A stretch of 64,000 nucleotides of DNA from contig CM023540.1 in assembly GCA_013350335.1 (NCBI GenBank), positions 50,450,552 to 50,514,551 of the forward strand. The letters run 5' to 3'. Origin of the DNA: Chimonanthus salicifolius. Lineage: Eukaryota; Streptophyta; Magnoliopsida; Laurales; Calycanthaceae. Each line of letters begins with the position of its first letter. Positions within the stretch are counted from its first letter, which is position 1. Position numbers and translations under genes: made by a program. This document shows, piece by piece, positions 48,925 to 60,227 of the stretch. Below the pieces are notes generated by a model. That model ran no database searches, was not told where the DNA came from, and worked only from the letters and a program-made list of their open reading frames with translations.

Positions 48925-51353
48925 ATTGAAAGTCCCGGAATGCTAGAATATGATTGTCGAGAGAGAGAGAGAGAGAGAGAGAAGGGGGGGTTGAATAGGA
49001 CAATCTCCAATTTTTCGATCCTTTACAAAAATCTTGATTAATATAAATTAAACGTGGAATGACACAATTAATCAAATTGCAAGAGTTTTGTGTGAACAAG
49101 AGATGTGCAAATTAATTTAACATTCACACAAGCAATCCACCAATCACAAAGACACCCGATGTATAGTGGTTCGGTTTAAACAAACCTGCATCCACTCATG
49201 GACTCATCCAATCTTGGGTTATCCCAAATCTACTATGTGGGGACTTACACCCTCACTAACAGAGTAAGAATATCACCTACACAATCCTAGATTTTGAAAG
49301 GTTCGACCAACCCCAGTTTACTTCCTTATCCCTCTATTTTTTATAGTGGTTCAAGCCCTTGCTTTAATCCACTTCACAAGAAGATGATTGAAATGAAAAT
49401 AAAATGAAGCACTTGCCTTTGTAGCTTACTTGAATGTAGATGTGCTTCAGAAGTTCTCCATAGCTTTGATCTCTTGATGTAGAAGATGTTCCAATGTATG
49501 CACAATCACAAGCTTGGGAGGGTTTCTAGGATTATGGTTTTCCTATGTTTATCCTAGTTGATTTCTTCCTCTCTCTCTCTATTTCTCAATCAAGAATTGA
49601 TTGAAGGATATTCCAAAATGAAGATTGTTTTGAGAGAATAAGATATGGACAGTGTAGGGACCTCAGATTTATTTCGGGTGGTTAGATAGTTAATAACGAG
49701 CACGAGGCTTTTATACCAATTGAAAGTCCCGGAATGCTAGAATATGATTGTCTAGAGAAAGGAGGGGGGGGGGGGGGGGGGGGGTGAGTGAATAGGACAA
49801 TCTCCAATTTTTCGATCCTTTGCAAAAATCTTGATTAATATAAATTAAACGTGGAATGACACAATTAATCAAATTGCAAAAGTGTTGTGTGAACAAGAGA
49901 TGTACAAATTAATTTAACATTCACACAAGCAATCCACCAATCACAAAGACACCTGATGTATAGTGGTTCGGTTTAAACAAACCTACATCCACTGATGGAC
50001 TCACCCAATCTTGGGCTATTCCAAATCTACTATGTGGGGCATTACACCCTCACTAATAGAGTAGGAATTTCACCTACACAATCCTAGATTTTGAAAGATT
50101 CGACCAACCCCAGTTTACTTCCTTATCCCTCTATTTTTTATAGTGGTTCAAGCCCTTGCTTTAATCCACTTCACAAGAAGATGATTGAAATGAAAATAAA
50201 ATGAAGCACTTGCCTTTGTAGCTTACTTGAATGTAGATGTGCTTCAGAAGTTCTCCATAGCTTTGATCTCTTAATGTAGAAGATGTTCCAATGTATGCAC
50301 AATCACAAGCTTGGGGGGGTTTCTAGGATTTATGGTTTTCCTATGTTTATCCTAGTTGATTTCTTCCTCTCTCTCTCTCTATTTCTCAATCAAGAATTGA
50401 TTGAAGGATATTCCAAAATGAAAATTGTTTTGAGAGAATAAGATATGGACAGTGTAGGGACCTCAGATTTATTTCTCTGGTTTTTCAAGTTCAAGAGCTC
50501 TCTCTATCAAAAGGAATTTCGGAGTTTAAATAAGAAAATCTGAGATTTTAAATTTCAGAATCTCACGATGGGTCGTGGATCGACGATCAATCATGGTGAC
50601 TTGAGTATGCTTTCCACCAAGCAGACCGTTGCGCATTAAATGCACTCCAACGGAACAAAAACGGTAACCCATGAAGGGTCGTGAGACACGATGGATCCTT
50701 GAGCCCTGTTGCCGACGGATTGTGATTTGACGATAGAATCATCCTGAGAGCAACTGAAATTTACATTGTGAGACCTATCCAGAACCCTGAAGATTTCAGT
50801 CGATAGGTTGTGAACACAATGGGTAGTGTCCTAACCATACGATGGGTCGTGTCTAGATCATCGCGATCGATCGTGCTTCCCACGAATGTATCGGCCTGAG
50901 GCAAAACATCTTAGACAATATTTTTCCAAACAGAACCTTGTCAATTTTTAGAGATGGATCATAAGACCACGAAGGGTCTTCCTTGTCCCATACGATAGAT
51001 CTTTAGACCACGAAGGGTCATCCCTATCCTAGACGAAGTATCGTCAAACACGATCGGTCGGACTGACAGTTCATCAACTTTTCAAGGTTCAGTCCATTTG
51101 CTTCTATTGGATGTCAAAGGTCCATAGGCTTGATTAAATTACCCAGATGTGATACCTAATCCTAGGCAAGGTCCACCTAAGGGTCTGGGTTCCATCCTAA
51201 GGTCATCTATGGCCAATTTACCTTGAATGATTGCCATACACATGATGAACATGAAATCTTCACTTGATCTTCAATGCTTTGAGGCTTGATTCATTGGCTT
51301 CAATCTTCCAAGGCTCTTCACTGAAGTCACGAATTTGACAAAAATGTCATTCG
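48925..51353 (-). repeat. Tandem SIRE-like LTR duplication
   Basis: The start TGAAAGTCCCGGAATGC (minus GACTTTCA end) occurs at 48925 and 49704. About 740 bp from 48925 are nearly repeated from 49704. Between them (49667-49703) lies a leader/PBS remnant (minus ATTGGTATAAAAGCC). The right copy continues to about 51353 and is a full ~1.65-kb LTR. The left copy lacks the LTR start. G-tracts (21 G at 49764-49784) and a GA tract (48960) differ between copies. The body 50560-51070 carries the CACGATGGGTCGTG array. Confidence 0.75.
50571..51065. repeat. CACGA...TCGTG palindrome array in the SIRE-like LTR
   Basis: Degenerate copies of CACGATGGGTCGTG occur near 50571, 50672, 50690, 50838, 50971, 51010 and 51040, with decayed ones between. 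The arms CACGA and TCGTG are inverse complements. Confidence 0.65.
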
Positions 51354-52277
51354 ACAAGCCACGGAACTAACAGGGTTTGAATAAAAAAAATAAAAAAAAA
51401 AATTGAAAGAGGGATTTGGACGAGATCTTTGTTTGACATTGCTGCTATGTGCCGCCTTTGCGTCCTTGTCCTTGTCTCCACCACCTTTCGCTATTGGCAT
51501 CTCTCGTTCGCTCGAGGCAAAGTGTTCTGCATAATTGGTTCTGAGTAATTGCACCTATCTCTGGAGTTTCATAGTTTAACAACTTGGAGTTTGGTTTGTT
51601 TGCATCATCATTTGCATGGCCTACACTTCTAGCCTTTGTTTTATTCTGCTTTCTTGTATTGTATGTGAAACAGTTTTAAAAAAATCCTGCGAGCAAGAGT
51701 TAGGATTTCAGGTTTGTTGTTGTCCGTTTGTTTGTCAGAGAGGTGGTCGAGTTTCTGATCTAAAGATGCCAGTGACAGTCGAAGTAGTTGCAGCCAACAT
51801 CCAACTTGATTACATCTGATTGCATTTGTAGTCTCTTCTCTGTCTTTGTCTCCTTTTTTCGTCAAATTTTATTTTGCATTGGTACACCTTTGCAGCCACA
51901 ATTTGGAGTAATTGGTTTCGTGTTTTCTTTACAGTTTGCAGCCTTCTCACACTTTGCAGTCCCTACTTGCACCCGTCAATTTTTTATGTTACTTTGGTAT
52001 TGGAATAGAATTGGAAGTGGCATTAGCATTGGCATTCATATTGGCATTAGTATTGACATGAATTGATGGATCCTAGCAATCGTCTACAACTCTTCTTCTC
52101 TAGCAGCCTGCAACACACTTTGCATTTTGGTACAGTTTGACTTCATCAGCGCTTCGTCACCATTGACCAGCTACTGCTCCACTATATGGCATCATCAGTT
52201 GAATTATCTAGTTTGCATTTTGTTTTAGTTCAATAATTGTAAACTCTAGTGGACCACTTGAATTTAAGGGGGAATAT
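51354..52277. other. Unassigned intergenic DNA
   Basis: No gene is supported. T-rich, intron-like stretches and a small run of GGCATTAGCATT-type repeats (about 52018-52060) are visible. It ends in TTTAAGGGGGAATAT, which looks like a polypurine tract. Confidence 0.5.
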
Positions 52278-52459
52278 TGAATATATTAGAATTAATATGT
52301 AATTAGGATTCTTAGATTAGGTTAACCTCTATTAAGAGATGCATTTAGTTTAGATTAGATTAGAGTTTGAGTTTGATTGAAATAGCCTAGGGTTGGCTAG
52401 AGGCTAGATATACATGTGTAATAGACTTTGAGTAATACAGTTTAGTACTTTCTAACACA
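52278..52459 (+). repeat. Possible short Copia-type LTR remnant
   Basis: Begins TGAATATATTAG directly after a polypurine-like TTTAAGGGGGAATAT and ends TTTCTAACACA, a common layout for a short Copia 3' LTR. No partner LTR or target duplication was found, so this is tentative. Confidence 0.4.
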
Positions 52460-52632
52460 ATTATCTTCTCCACCAGCTCTAAAATACCAGATTTCATCGC
52501 AAGAATGAGAGGTTTCTCTATACTATGGCCATCCCTCCTTCCATCATATTCAGTATTCCATTTAGCTTCTTGCAATATCAAGCACTCAGCGAGTTGAAGT
52601 GCTTGTGTGTTTTTCTTTTGCAATGTAAACAT
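52450..52632 (-). pseudogene. Ankyrin-repeat protein fragment
   Basis: The minus reading has ALQLAECLILQEAKWNTEYDG, then EKPLILAMKSGILELVEKII. This resembles the repeat preceding the PGG domain in plant ankyrin membrane proteins of the ACD6/ITN1 type, where PLxLAxKxGxxExVExIL is usual. Only one to one-and-a-half repeats remain. No transmembrane or PGG part is nearby. It may be a single exon or a captured gene piece. The partial match is judged from memory of the family. Confidence 0.45.
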
Positions 52633-52728
52633 TTTTCAGTCATGGACTCGCTACATTAACATTTTCATTTGTATCCAAACAAACAAAAAAGAAACTATGA
52701 GTGCTTGAAGCTCAACATTTGCCAATTT

Positions 52729-53140
52729 GGGCTGCGTTTGGATGGGTAAAGGCGGGTAATGGAGGGTAATCTCTCGTTACCCTTGCTTGGTAATGAAGAG
52801 GTGACGGTAAAAATTCAATTTTTTACCCCTCCTTCCCTTTCTGAAAACCCTTTCGAGCATGATGGTTTTCAGGAAACCCTTACCCATCTTTAAAATATTT
52901 TTTAATTGATTAATATTATTTAATAATTATGTTTCATACTTTTTTTATATTATATGGATTTAATAAAAATTATTAATTCAAGATTTTTTTCTCTCAGGAT
53001 AAGTTTTGATTTTATCCCTATAATTATCAAACAAGATAAAGGTAACACCTACATAAGTGTAATCCATGTTCAAAGGTAATCTATGCTCAAAGATAACACT
53101 AAATAAGCCCCATAAAATTTACCCTCATCTAAACGTGGCC
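52729..53140. mobile_element. MITE with GGCTGCGTTTGGATG ends
   Basis: The left end GGCTGCGTTTGGATG and the inverse of the right end, GGCCACGTTTAGATG, form inverted repeats of about 20 bp including GGTAAA. The 412-bp body is AT-rich and non-coding. The flanks TTG/TTA could be a 3-bp duplication of PIF/Harbinger type, but this is weak. Confidence 0.6.
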
Positions 53141-53674
53141 TTACTCTTGATAAATGTAGGTTATATCAATGATCCAAGCCGTTCATTAGGGCGGTCAAAT
53201 GTGAATAGCCTTGGCATAACAATCAGCCTAATACACTCGTTTTTTGTGTGACAGTTAGTGTCATCATTATTAATACTTCGCATATCTTGTTTATAGTTGT
53301 ATGTTTTTTCACTCTTAAATCTATAATATCAATTCTAACAATGTTTGAACCAACCTTCGCTCATGCCACTTTGGTCCCCTTCAAGACCCCTCTACACTTG
53401 ACCAGATGTAGGTCAGACAAAGATGTAACCCTTTTTATTGAATTCGATCCAATTTCAACCCTCACACTATATGAATTCTTTTTTTCGAAGGTGAGTTGTA
53501 CTTGTAAATGTATATACATCTCTCTCTTGTGAGAGTCGGTGACATCTACAACAAATGCTATTTTATAGAATAAATGTTGATTAAAGAAATAAAATACATC
53601 ATACCATAACACACTGATTTATATGATCCATGAAAATCATTTTAGAAAAGACGAGAGATTTGGAAGAACATTCT
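53141..53674. other. Intergenic DNA, nothing recognised
   Basis: No convincing frame or element end. The last five bases are the left target duplication of the TRIM. Confidence 0.55.
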
Positions 53675-54505
53675 TGATAGTAGATTAGATTAATTAGATT
53701 AGATTTAATTTAGATTAGGTTGGATTTAGATTATCTTATGATGTCATTTGATTTTATCTTATCATAGATTTAGACGGATTTATCCTTATCTTTATGTATT
53801 TCAAGTTTATTATAAATAAAACACATGGCCTCTCCACACCGAGCAACAATATTATTTCACATGGTATCAGAGCAGGTTCGATCTTAGGGTCCTGACTCAG
53901 ATTCAATAATTTCTCCTCCCTCTACCGGTAACATGTTTTCGATAGAGGGAGGAACCATAGATCACAACCCACTGATGTTCTTCCACTCCTCTTCTCAATT
54001 TTCATTTTTTCATGGACGCTCGCCACCCACAGCCAGTCTGGAGCCTAATGTCGTCTCCAACAAATCCAAGCAACCAATCAGTATGCTGCCATCTCATCCA
54101 ATTTTTCCAGCCAGGCAATGTGCTGCCGCTTCCTCTTTGCAGCCAATCAGTGTGCTACCCGTTTATCGAATTAGCAGTCAATCAGTGTGGGGCTTTCATC
54201 ACTTCATTTGGCCAGTTAGTGTGCCACATTTCCTATGTCATTCCTACTATTTCCAAGCTTATCGTTATTTCATACACGCTACAGCTTACGGGATCGTGAT
54301 AGAGTTTTGATTAAGATTAGATTTAATTTAGATTAGGTTGGATTTAGATTATCTTTATCTCATTATGATTTCATTTGATTTTATCTTATCCATAGATTTA
54401 GATGGATTTATCCTTATCTTTATGTATTTCAAGTTTATTATAAATAAAATACATCTCCTATTCTTTCTCCTTTGGAGAGAGACTGAGCAACAATATCATT
54501 TCACA
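53675..54505 (+). mobile_element. TRIM: miniature LTR retrotransposon
   Basis: LTRs 53675-53861 (187 bp) and 54297-54505 (209 bp) share TGATAG...TTTCACA with a common GATTTAATTTAGATTAGG core. A perfect PBS TGGTATCAGAGC (53862-53873) abuts the first LTR, and a perfect 5-bp duplication ATTCT flanks the whole (53670-53674 and 54506-54510). The interior of 423 bp has no gag or pol. Size and layout are those of terminal-repeat retrotransposons in miniature, which depend on other elements' proteins. The interior carries four CCAATCAGTGTGC-like repeats. Confidence 0.9.
53862..53873 (+). promoter_or_regulatory. Primer-binding site of the TRIM
   Basis: TGGTATCAGAGC directly follows the LTR, complementary to initiator Met tRNA, giving plus orientation. 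Confidence 0.9.
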
Positions 54506-54510
54506 ATTCT

Positions 54511-54990
54511 TCTATTATTTTTTCTTTTTCTTCTAAAAAATTCTACATTTACAAAGATATTTCTGACATTTTCTCAACTACAGATGACCGCTAAATACAA
54601 GTGCAGTTAAACTTTCAGATTTTATAAAAAAACGCAATACAAAATTACAAAGCTCCTTAGTATTTGTTCAGACTTCATAGGTCTCTGAACAAGAAGACAA
54701 CAAACACCTCAACATTTGTTCAGATGTCTGCATCAACTATCATTTTTAATAAATAATATATTAAAATGTTGTTTCAACATACCTATCATCGTCTCACCGA
54801 CTAGCACACAACATACTGTCCAAAGTTCGAGCTGAACATCGTATTTGGAAAAAGTATTGAAAAACACAAGTTAGGCCCCTCTCAAAATGCATTTAATCAT
54901 TACTTCTGACAATGACTAAATGTTAAAATAAGAGGGGGCAATTAGCTTTAGTCTTTTAAGTTACCAATTGTTTCTTTAAAGCATATAATT
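54511..54990. other. Intergenic DNA, nothing recognised
   Basis: AT-rich, no coding or repeat signal. TAATT (54986-54990) would be the duplication for the next element, whose other side is outside the window. Confidence 0.55.
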
Positions 54991-55792
54991 TGTAACGCCC
55001 CATCCTTTTTCACTAGTCGAAAATCAGAGTATATTTTTTTTTATAAATAAAGAGTGAGAGAGATCGGGGGAACGTTACGACGCAAGCTATATTCGAATTT
55101 CCAAAACCCGACCCTTAACTGGCCACCTTTACGTGTGCGTAGACTGAGTCCACTAAAACAGTTCACACGCTTTACATTTAATTGTGGAATTCTTATATGA
55201 ATAAAATACTATCCATATCCATGATATTAATAAGCAATGAAACCAATCATTATTAAATTAACTAAAACTTAAATATCCAAATTATCATCAAACCATAGCA
55301 AAATAAATCTAAATTATTACAATTCAAAAATATCAGTTATCTCAATATATCATTCCAAAATCAAGCTAAATAATATAAACATGAGTCTACCCAAACTCCT
55401 AAGCTTGGCTCCCATCCTGCCCCATGTCCTTGTCATTTCCTATTCCATCATCTATAGGATAGAAGTAGAGCGTTAGTCGATGCGCCCAGTAGGAATTCCA
55501 AATAGAGTTATGTACACATAGGATCAATATAAAATCAATATAGAAAACATCATATCATGTTTGTAAACCATTTCATAAGTAATAAAACACAATGCATGAT
55601 TTCCAAAACATAATCATGCTTACTTATGCATCATGCCATGGGTGTCAATGCCAAATGATCCCTCACCCAATTCCATATCCAACCACATCATATATAGATA
55701 GTCTCCTTAATAAATCACCATGTCAAGGTGTTCCCTTTGCCAATTACTTCCACAATGTTTTGTAATGTACCACCATGTCACTATTATACCTC

Positions 55793-55975
55793 CCCACATG
55801 TGTTAATCGGAATTACCGAATGGAGTGTGGAGTCCTCCCCACATATGTTAATCGAAATCACCGAATGGAGTGTGCCCACATATGTTAATCGGAATCACCG
55901 AATGGAGTGTGGACTCCTCCCCACATATGTTAATCGAAATCACCGAATGGAGTGTGGACTCCTCCTTTGTGTTCC
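55793..55975. repeat. Minisatellite, four ~40-45-bp units, inside LTR
   Basis: CCCACATATGTTAATCG plus CACCGAATGGAGTGTGG recurs at about 55793, 55838, 55874 and 55919. It starts about 800 bp from the LTR terminus, as in the sister LTRs. Confidence 0.85.
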
Positions 55976-56389
55976 CTCCCATATAATGCATGAGATAATG
56001 AGTGCAAGAATGTCATTTCATATCAAATTACCTAATATTATTGAAATTCAGTTCATAAAACATAACAATTTGTTTAACCAAAGTAAATCGTCATATATGG
56101 AAATAAAACTAGTACACATATATAAAATCCATAGTGTCTCAATAAGGTATGAATCCTACCAAATCCAGTATACTATCTTTGTTGTTTTCTGAAGATAACA
56201 TTCAACGATCACGTCACAACGAATCGCAACCCCCTTGCGAATCTCCTTACCTTATTATATTTAATCACATATATAAATCAATCTGACTATCCATTTAATT
56301 TTCATCATCCCTCACATCCTTCCAGATAGACTGAAACATCTGGAAAATAATATAAAATTTAAACTTTTCAATTCAGTCGACTGAAACAG

Positions 56390-57000
56390 GAATTCAGTCG
56401 ACTGAATAATGCCCGGCCACAGTTCTCCACCTTACCCGCAGACTTTCAGTCAACTGAATACAATATTCAGTCAGCTAAAATCCAACTCAGAACTGTTTTA
56501 ACCTTGATCGCAGCCTTTCAGTAGGCTGAATCATAGATTCAGTCGGCTAACTCTGAGTCAAACCCTCTGTATTCTCGGTCAATCCACATTTAGTCGACTG
56601 AATCACAGGTTCAGTTGGCTGACTTTGGATAAGATCAACTGTGTCTTCGGCCAGTATAAATTCAGTTGGCTGAATCATCAACCAACAGTTTATGTGTTTG
56701 GTAAGTTTACCTTCAGTTGACCGAATCATAAATTCAGTCAGCCGAAACTCACCAAACCACTTTCTTTGTTCAGTCGACTGAACCACCAATAAATCTTACA
56801 TATTTTAATCCAGCCCATGTTCAGTCGACTGAATCACAAGATTCAGTCAGCTGAAAATCCCAGAAACTGTTTTCTGTTTCGGCCAAAACCAATTCAGAAG
56901 ACTGAATCTGGGATTCAATCGGCTGAAACTCCCAAAAAACCTTTGCTTGTTTCGGTCAGTGTCAGTTCAGTTGACTGAATCCGAGATTCAGTCAACTGAC
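56390..57000. repeat. Array of 18 ATTCAGTCGACTGAAT-like palindromes
   Basis: A perfect 16-bp palindrome (as at 56409) recurs 18 times in degenerate form over about 610 bp, mostly as pairs separated by 5-10 bases, with 30-50 bases between pairs. Copies vary mainly at the two centre positions (CGAC, CAAC, CGGC, TTGGC). Confidence 0.9.
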
Positions 57001-58344
57001 TGTCTGTCAGTCTCTTCGTTTGCTTAATTAGCTAAACCCTTTTCCATGGAATCCACTTCTTATCATTTTAAAACATAATTATCGTCATCATATGACTCTT
57101 AATTGGATTTACTCTACCCTCTAGCCGAAACTAGAGTATTTTCCATTTATTCTTTCAATCTTGTGCCATTCAAAACATGATTCTAAATTCAATCCTTTGG
57201 CTGTTGGTTTTTCAATACATATGTATTCCTCAAATGGATTTTCCAATCCCATGACCCTATAACAGTTTGGTCATCCCTTCAAATCAGATATAGAACCCAT
57301 AGGTTCGGCCACACCATGGCCAAATCTATGGTTCACCCTTAGTCTTAATCCTACGTTGTTCTTAAACTTAAAACATACCTTTTCCCATCTCCTTCTTTCT
57401 TTTTGGTCTGTATTCCTTTGTTTGTTCTTCAGCAAACTCTCTAAGTATCGAAATGTAGGTGGAAGAGAGATAAAGTAGAAGAGGAGAGGAAAATTCATTG
57501 TTTCAAGGTGTGAGAATCGGCCAAGGGGTGTGAGCAACCCCTTTGTTGTGTCCCTTTGTATACCACCGTTAGACCTTTCAACCACCCTTAGACCTTTCAA
57601 CCACCCTCATTATGATTTGTCCAAACCAAGAAGTCCCTTAGCTTAACCAAGGAAACCCTTGGTCTTCCATTGAGTTCACCTTGGGTTTTATCTCCATGAG
57701 ATGGAAACTCTCCATCTCCCACTTGACTCACATTGAGATGAAAGTCTCCTCAAATTCCAATCTTAGCTCATATTCCACTCAAACATTATTTAACTCAATT
57801 GAACTCATTCATAGTTGACCAAGTCAACCATGACTTAGCCGACCATGTATGTTCTTGACATGTGGGTCCCATTTTAGCCATATCATTTGATGATGTGGCC
57901 CCTTGCCTAGTTGGCTTCCATGCATTCCACATGGCAATGCCACCTCCCATACATGCCACCTCACTTGATGAGGTGGATTTATGCATTGGATCTTAATTGG
58001 GTAGAAGACCCAATTAATTTAACCTTACCCATTTACTTTAAAAATTGGCTCACCTATGACCCATTGGGTCCCAATTGGGTAATTGACCCATTTAATTACA
58101 TTTAACTAATTAGTTTCAAATCAAATCCTATCCCTGATCTATTGGGTCTTAATTGGGTTTTTGACCCAAATCCTTACCCATCTAAAGTCCATTTCAATTA
58201 TTTAAATATCAAATTCCATTAATTCACAATTTAAATAAACCATTCCAATATATAACCATGAAATGAAAATCCGAGGTGTTACAATATGACCCTCTTTTGA
58301 AAATTTTCGTCCAGAAAATCGAGCGAAGTAGGGTTTCAAACAAA

Positions 58345-58764
58345 TTACACAAATAACTCAGGATGAGCAGCTCTCATTTCTAACTCAAGTTCCAAGGTGG
58401 CTTCCTCATTACCATGTCGATCCCATACCACCTTGACGAATTGAATTGCTCGGTTCCGTAACACCCTTTGTTCCATCTCAGCTATTCGGACAGGCCTCTT
58501 GATGTAAGATACATCTCTTTGCACCTCTATGTCTTGCACATTCAGCACGTGCGATGAATCAGGATTGTACTTCCTCAACATAGAAACATGGAACACGTTG
58601 TGTAGTGATGACAACTGTGGAGGAAGTATCAGACGATAAGTCACTTCCCCCACCCTCTCCTGGGTTGGAAAGGGTCCCACAAATCTGGGTGACAGCTTCC
58701 TTTTCTTTCCTAATCGCATGTGTCCCTTTCGTGGCGAGACCTTCAAAAATACCAGATCTCCCAC
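58345..58764 (-). pseudogene. Chromovirus integrase tail with chromodomain-like end
   Basis: MGDLVFLKVSPRKG opens the integrase C-terminal GPF/Y-like region (LSPRFVGPF, LHNVFHVSMLRKY). It is followed by VLRNRAIQFVKVVW and EATLELELEMRAAHPELF, a Tekay-type chromodomain-like tail of about 45 residues. A frame change separates it from the integrase core at 58743-58764. It is homologous to the tail at 6765-6892. The tail is thought to target insertions to marked chromatin. Confidence 0.88.
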
Positions 58765-59727
58765 TTCAAACTCAATGAATTTCCTTCTCTTGTCAGCGTA
58801 GCTCTTCTGATGACTTTGTGCAGTGAGAAAATGTTGTCATTCACCTTAATTTGTTCAGTGATTTCTGCAACCAGGTCAGGTCCAATAAATACAGGCTCTC
58901 CGGCCTCTGTCCAACACACTGGTGATCTAAAGGGTCTACCATACAATGCCTCGAATGGAGCCATCTTGAGGTTTGCATGGTAACTGTTGTTGTACGAAAA
59001 CTCCACCAGTGGTAAATGATCTTCCCAACCACCCTTGAAGTCTAGCATGCAAGCTCTCAGCATATCTTCCAACGTTTGTATTTGTTCTTTCTAACTGACC
59101 GTCGATCTGTGGATGGAAAGCTGTGCTGATTAATAAATTGGTTCCCATAGCCGACTGCATGCTCTGCCACACTCTACAGGTGAATCGGCCATCTCTATCG
59201 AACACAATAGTCATGGGGATACTATGTAACCTTATGATATCCTTGATATATCGTCGTCCCAAAGTCTCAGACGAGTCTGTCATCTTGATTGGAAGAAAAT
59301 GTGCAGCCTTGGTCAGAAGGTCCACCACAACCCATACTGCATCGTTACCCTTTGATGACCTTGGCAACCCTGTCACAAAATCAATGGAAATATGTTCCCA
59401 TTTCCATTCCGGCACTGGTAAGGGTTTGAGTAATCCTGGCGGCTTCTGGTGTTCTGTCTTGACTTGTTGACAAGTAAGGCAATGAGCAACAAAATTAGTT
59501 ACATCTCTTTTAAGTCCATGCCACCAATAATATCTTTTCAAGTCATGGTACATTTTGGTGCTACCCAGATGAATAGAGAGTTTTGTTTGATGAGCTTCGA
59601 TCAACAACACTCTTCTGCAGCTTTGAGGCACATATGTCCTGCCTTGGAATAATAGACCTTGTCCAGGTTGTAATTCCCATTCTGGTACGACCTCACCATT
59701 AGACATCTTGGCCCATATCTCTTCCAT
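58743..59727 (-). pseudogene. Chromovirus integrase core
   Basis: In the 263-residue frame from 59727 the zinc finger uses H46, H53, C83 and C86 (HCLTCQQVK). The catalytic triad is D116 (ISIDFVTGLP), D177 (IVFDRDGRF) and E213 (GQLERTN), with 35 residues between the last two, so DD35E is intact. A frame change near 59000-59070 leads into LPLVEFSYNNSYH and APFEALYGRPF. Integrase would join element DNA to the genome in the nucleus. The RNase H fragment upstream (59740-59973) is in the same frame. Confidence 0.92.
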
Positions 59728-59739
59728 TTCAAGATTTGT

Positions 59740-60227
59740 CTACTGTTCCTGCTCAATCTTGGTAACCATATTAGAACGTACTATTAGATTATACATGCTT
59801 CCACAGTCCTTGATGTACAAATTGAATTCCCGGATGATTGCCAACATTTCCCATTCCTTCATGATTAAATTGGCCACTGTTGCATGTGACATGCAACTGA
59901 GGGCATCCGCCACTTTGTTCGCCTTGCCGGGATGATATCGTAGTGCAAACTCATAATCTTTCAGATATTCCACCTATCTGCGCTGCCTCATATTGAGTTC
60001 CTTCTGATCAAACAGATACTTTAAACTCTTATGGTCAGAAAATACCTCAATTTTCTCGCCATATAGATAGTGTCTCCAGCTTTTGAGAGGCAAAAACCAC
60101 TACAGCTAATTCCAGATCATGAATGGGATAGTGGCGTTCATGAATTTTCAATTACCTTGAACCATATGCCACCTATATTATGACTTTGAGTGAGAGAGCA
60201 CCCAAGTCCTTCTCTGAAAGCATCACA
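59740..60227 (-). pseudogene. Chromovirus RNase H, degenerate
   Basis: The right part is heavily frame-shifted ([22 protein letters not shown] pieces near 60100-60160). The left frame ends YHPGKANKVADALSCMSH, where PGKxNxVADALSR is the usual RNase H end in gypsy elements. It lies between RT and integrase, as expected. Confidence 0.8.

Larger units (their letters stand above)
54991..58283 (-). repeat. 3' LTR of the chromovirus
   Basis: 3293 bp, ends TGTAACGCCCC and CGAGGTGTTACA. It contains a conserved stem-loop (55469-55487), a minisatellite (55793-55975), an 18-copy palindrome array (56390-57000) and one TTCGGCC hairpin (about 57300). Confidence 0.9.

Noticed and set aside
55728..56192. 154-residue frame with repeated NRNHRMECG
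   Set aside because: Translation of the LTR minisatellite only.
56390..57000. CRISPR-like repeat array
   Set aside because: Units are palindromes of uneven spacing with degenerate sequence inside a plant LTR, with no cas genes and no uniform spacers.
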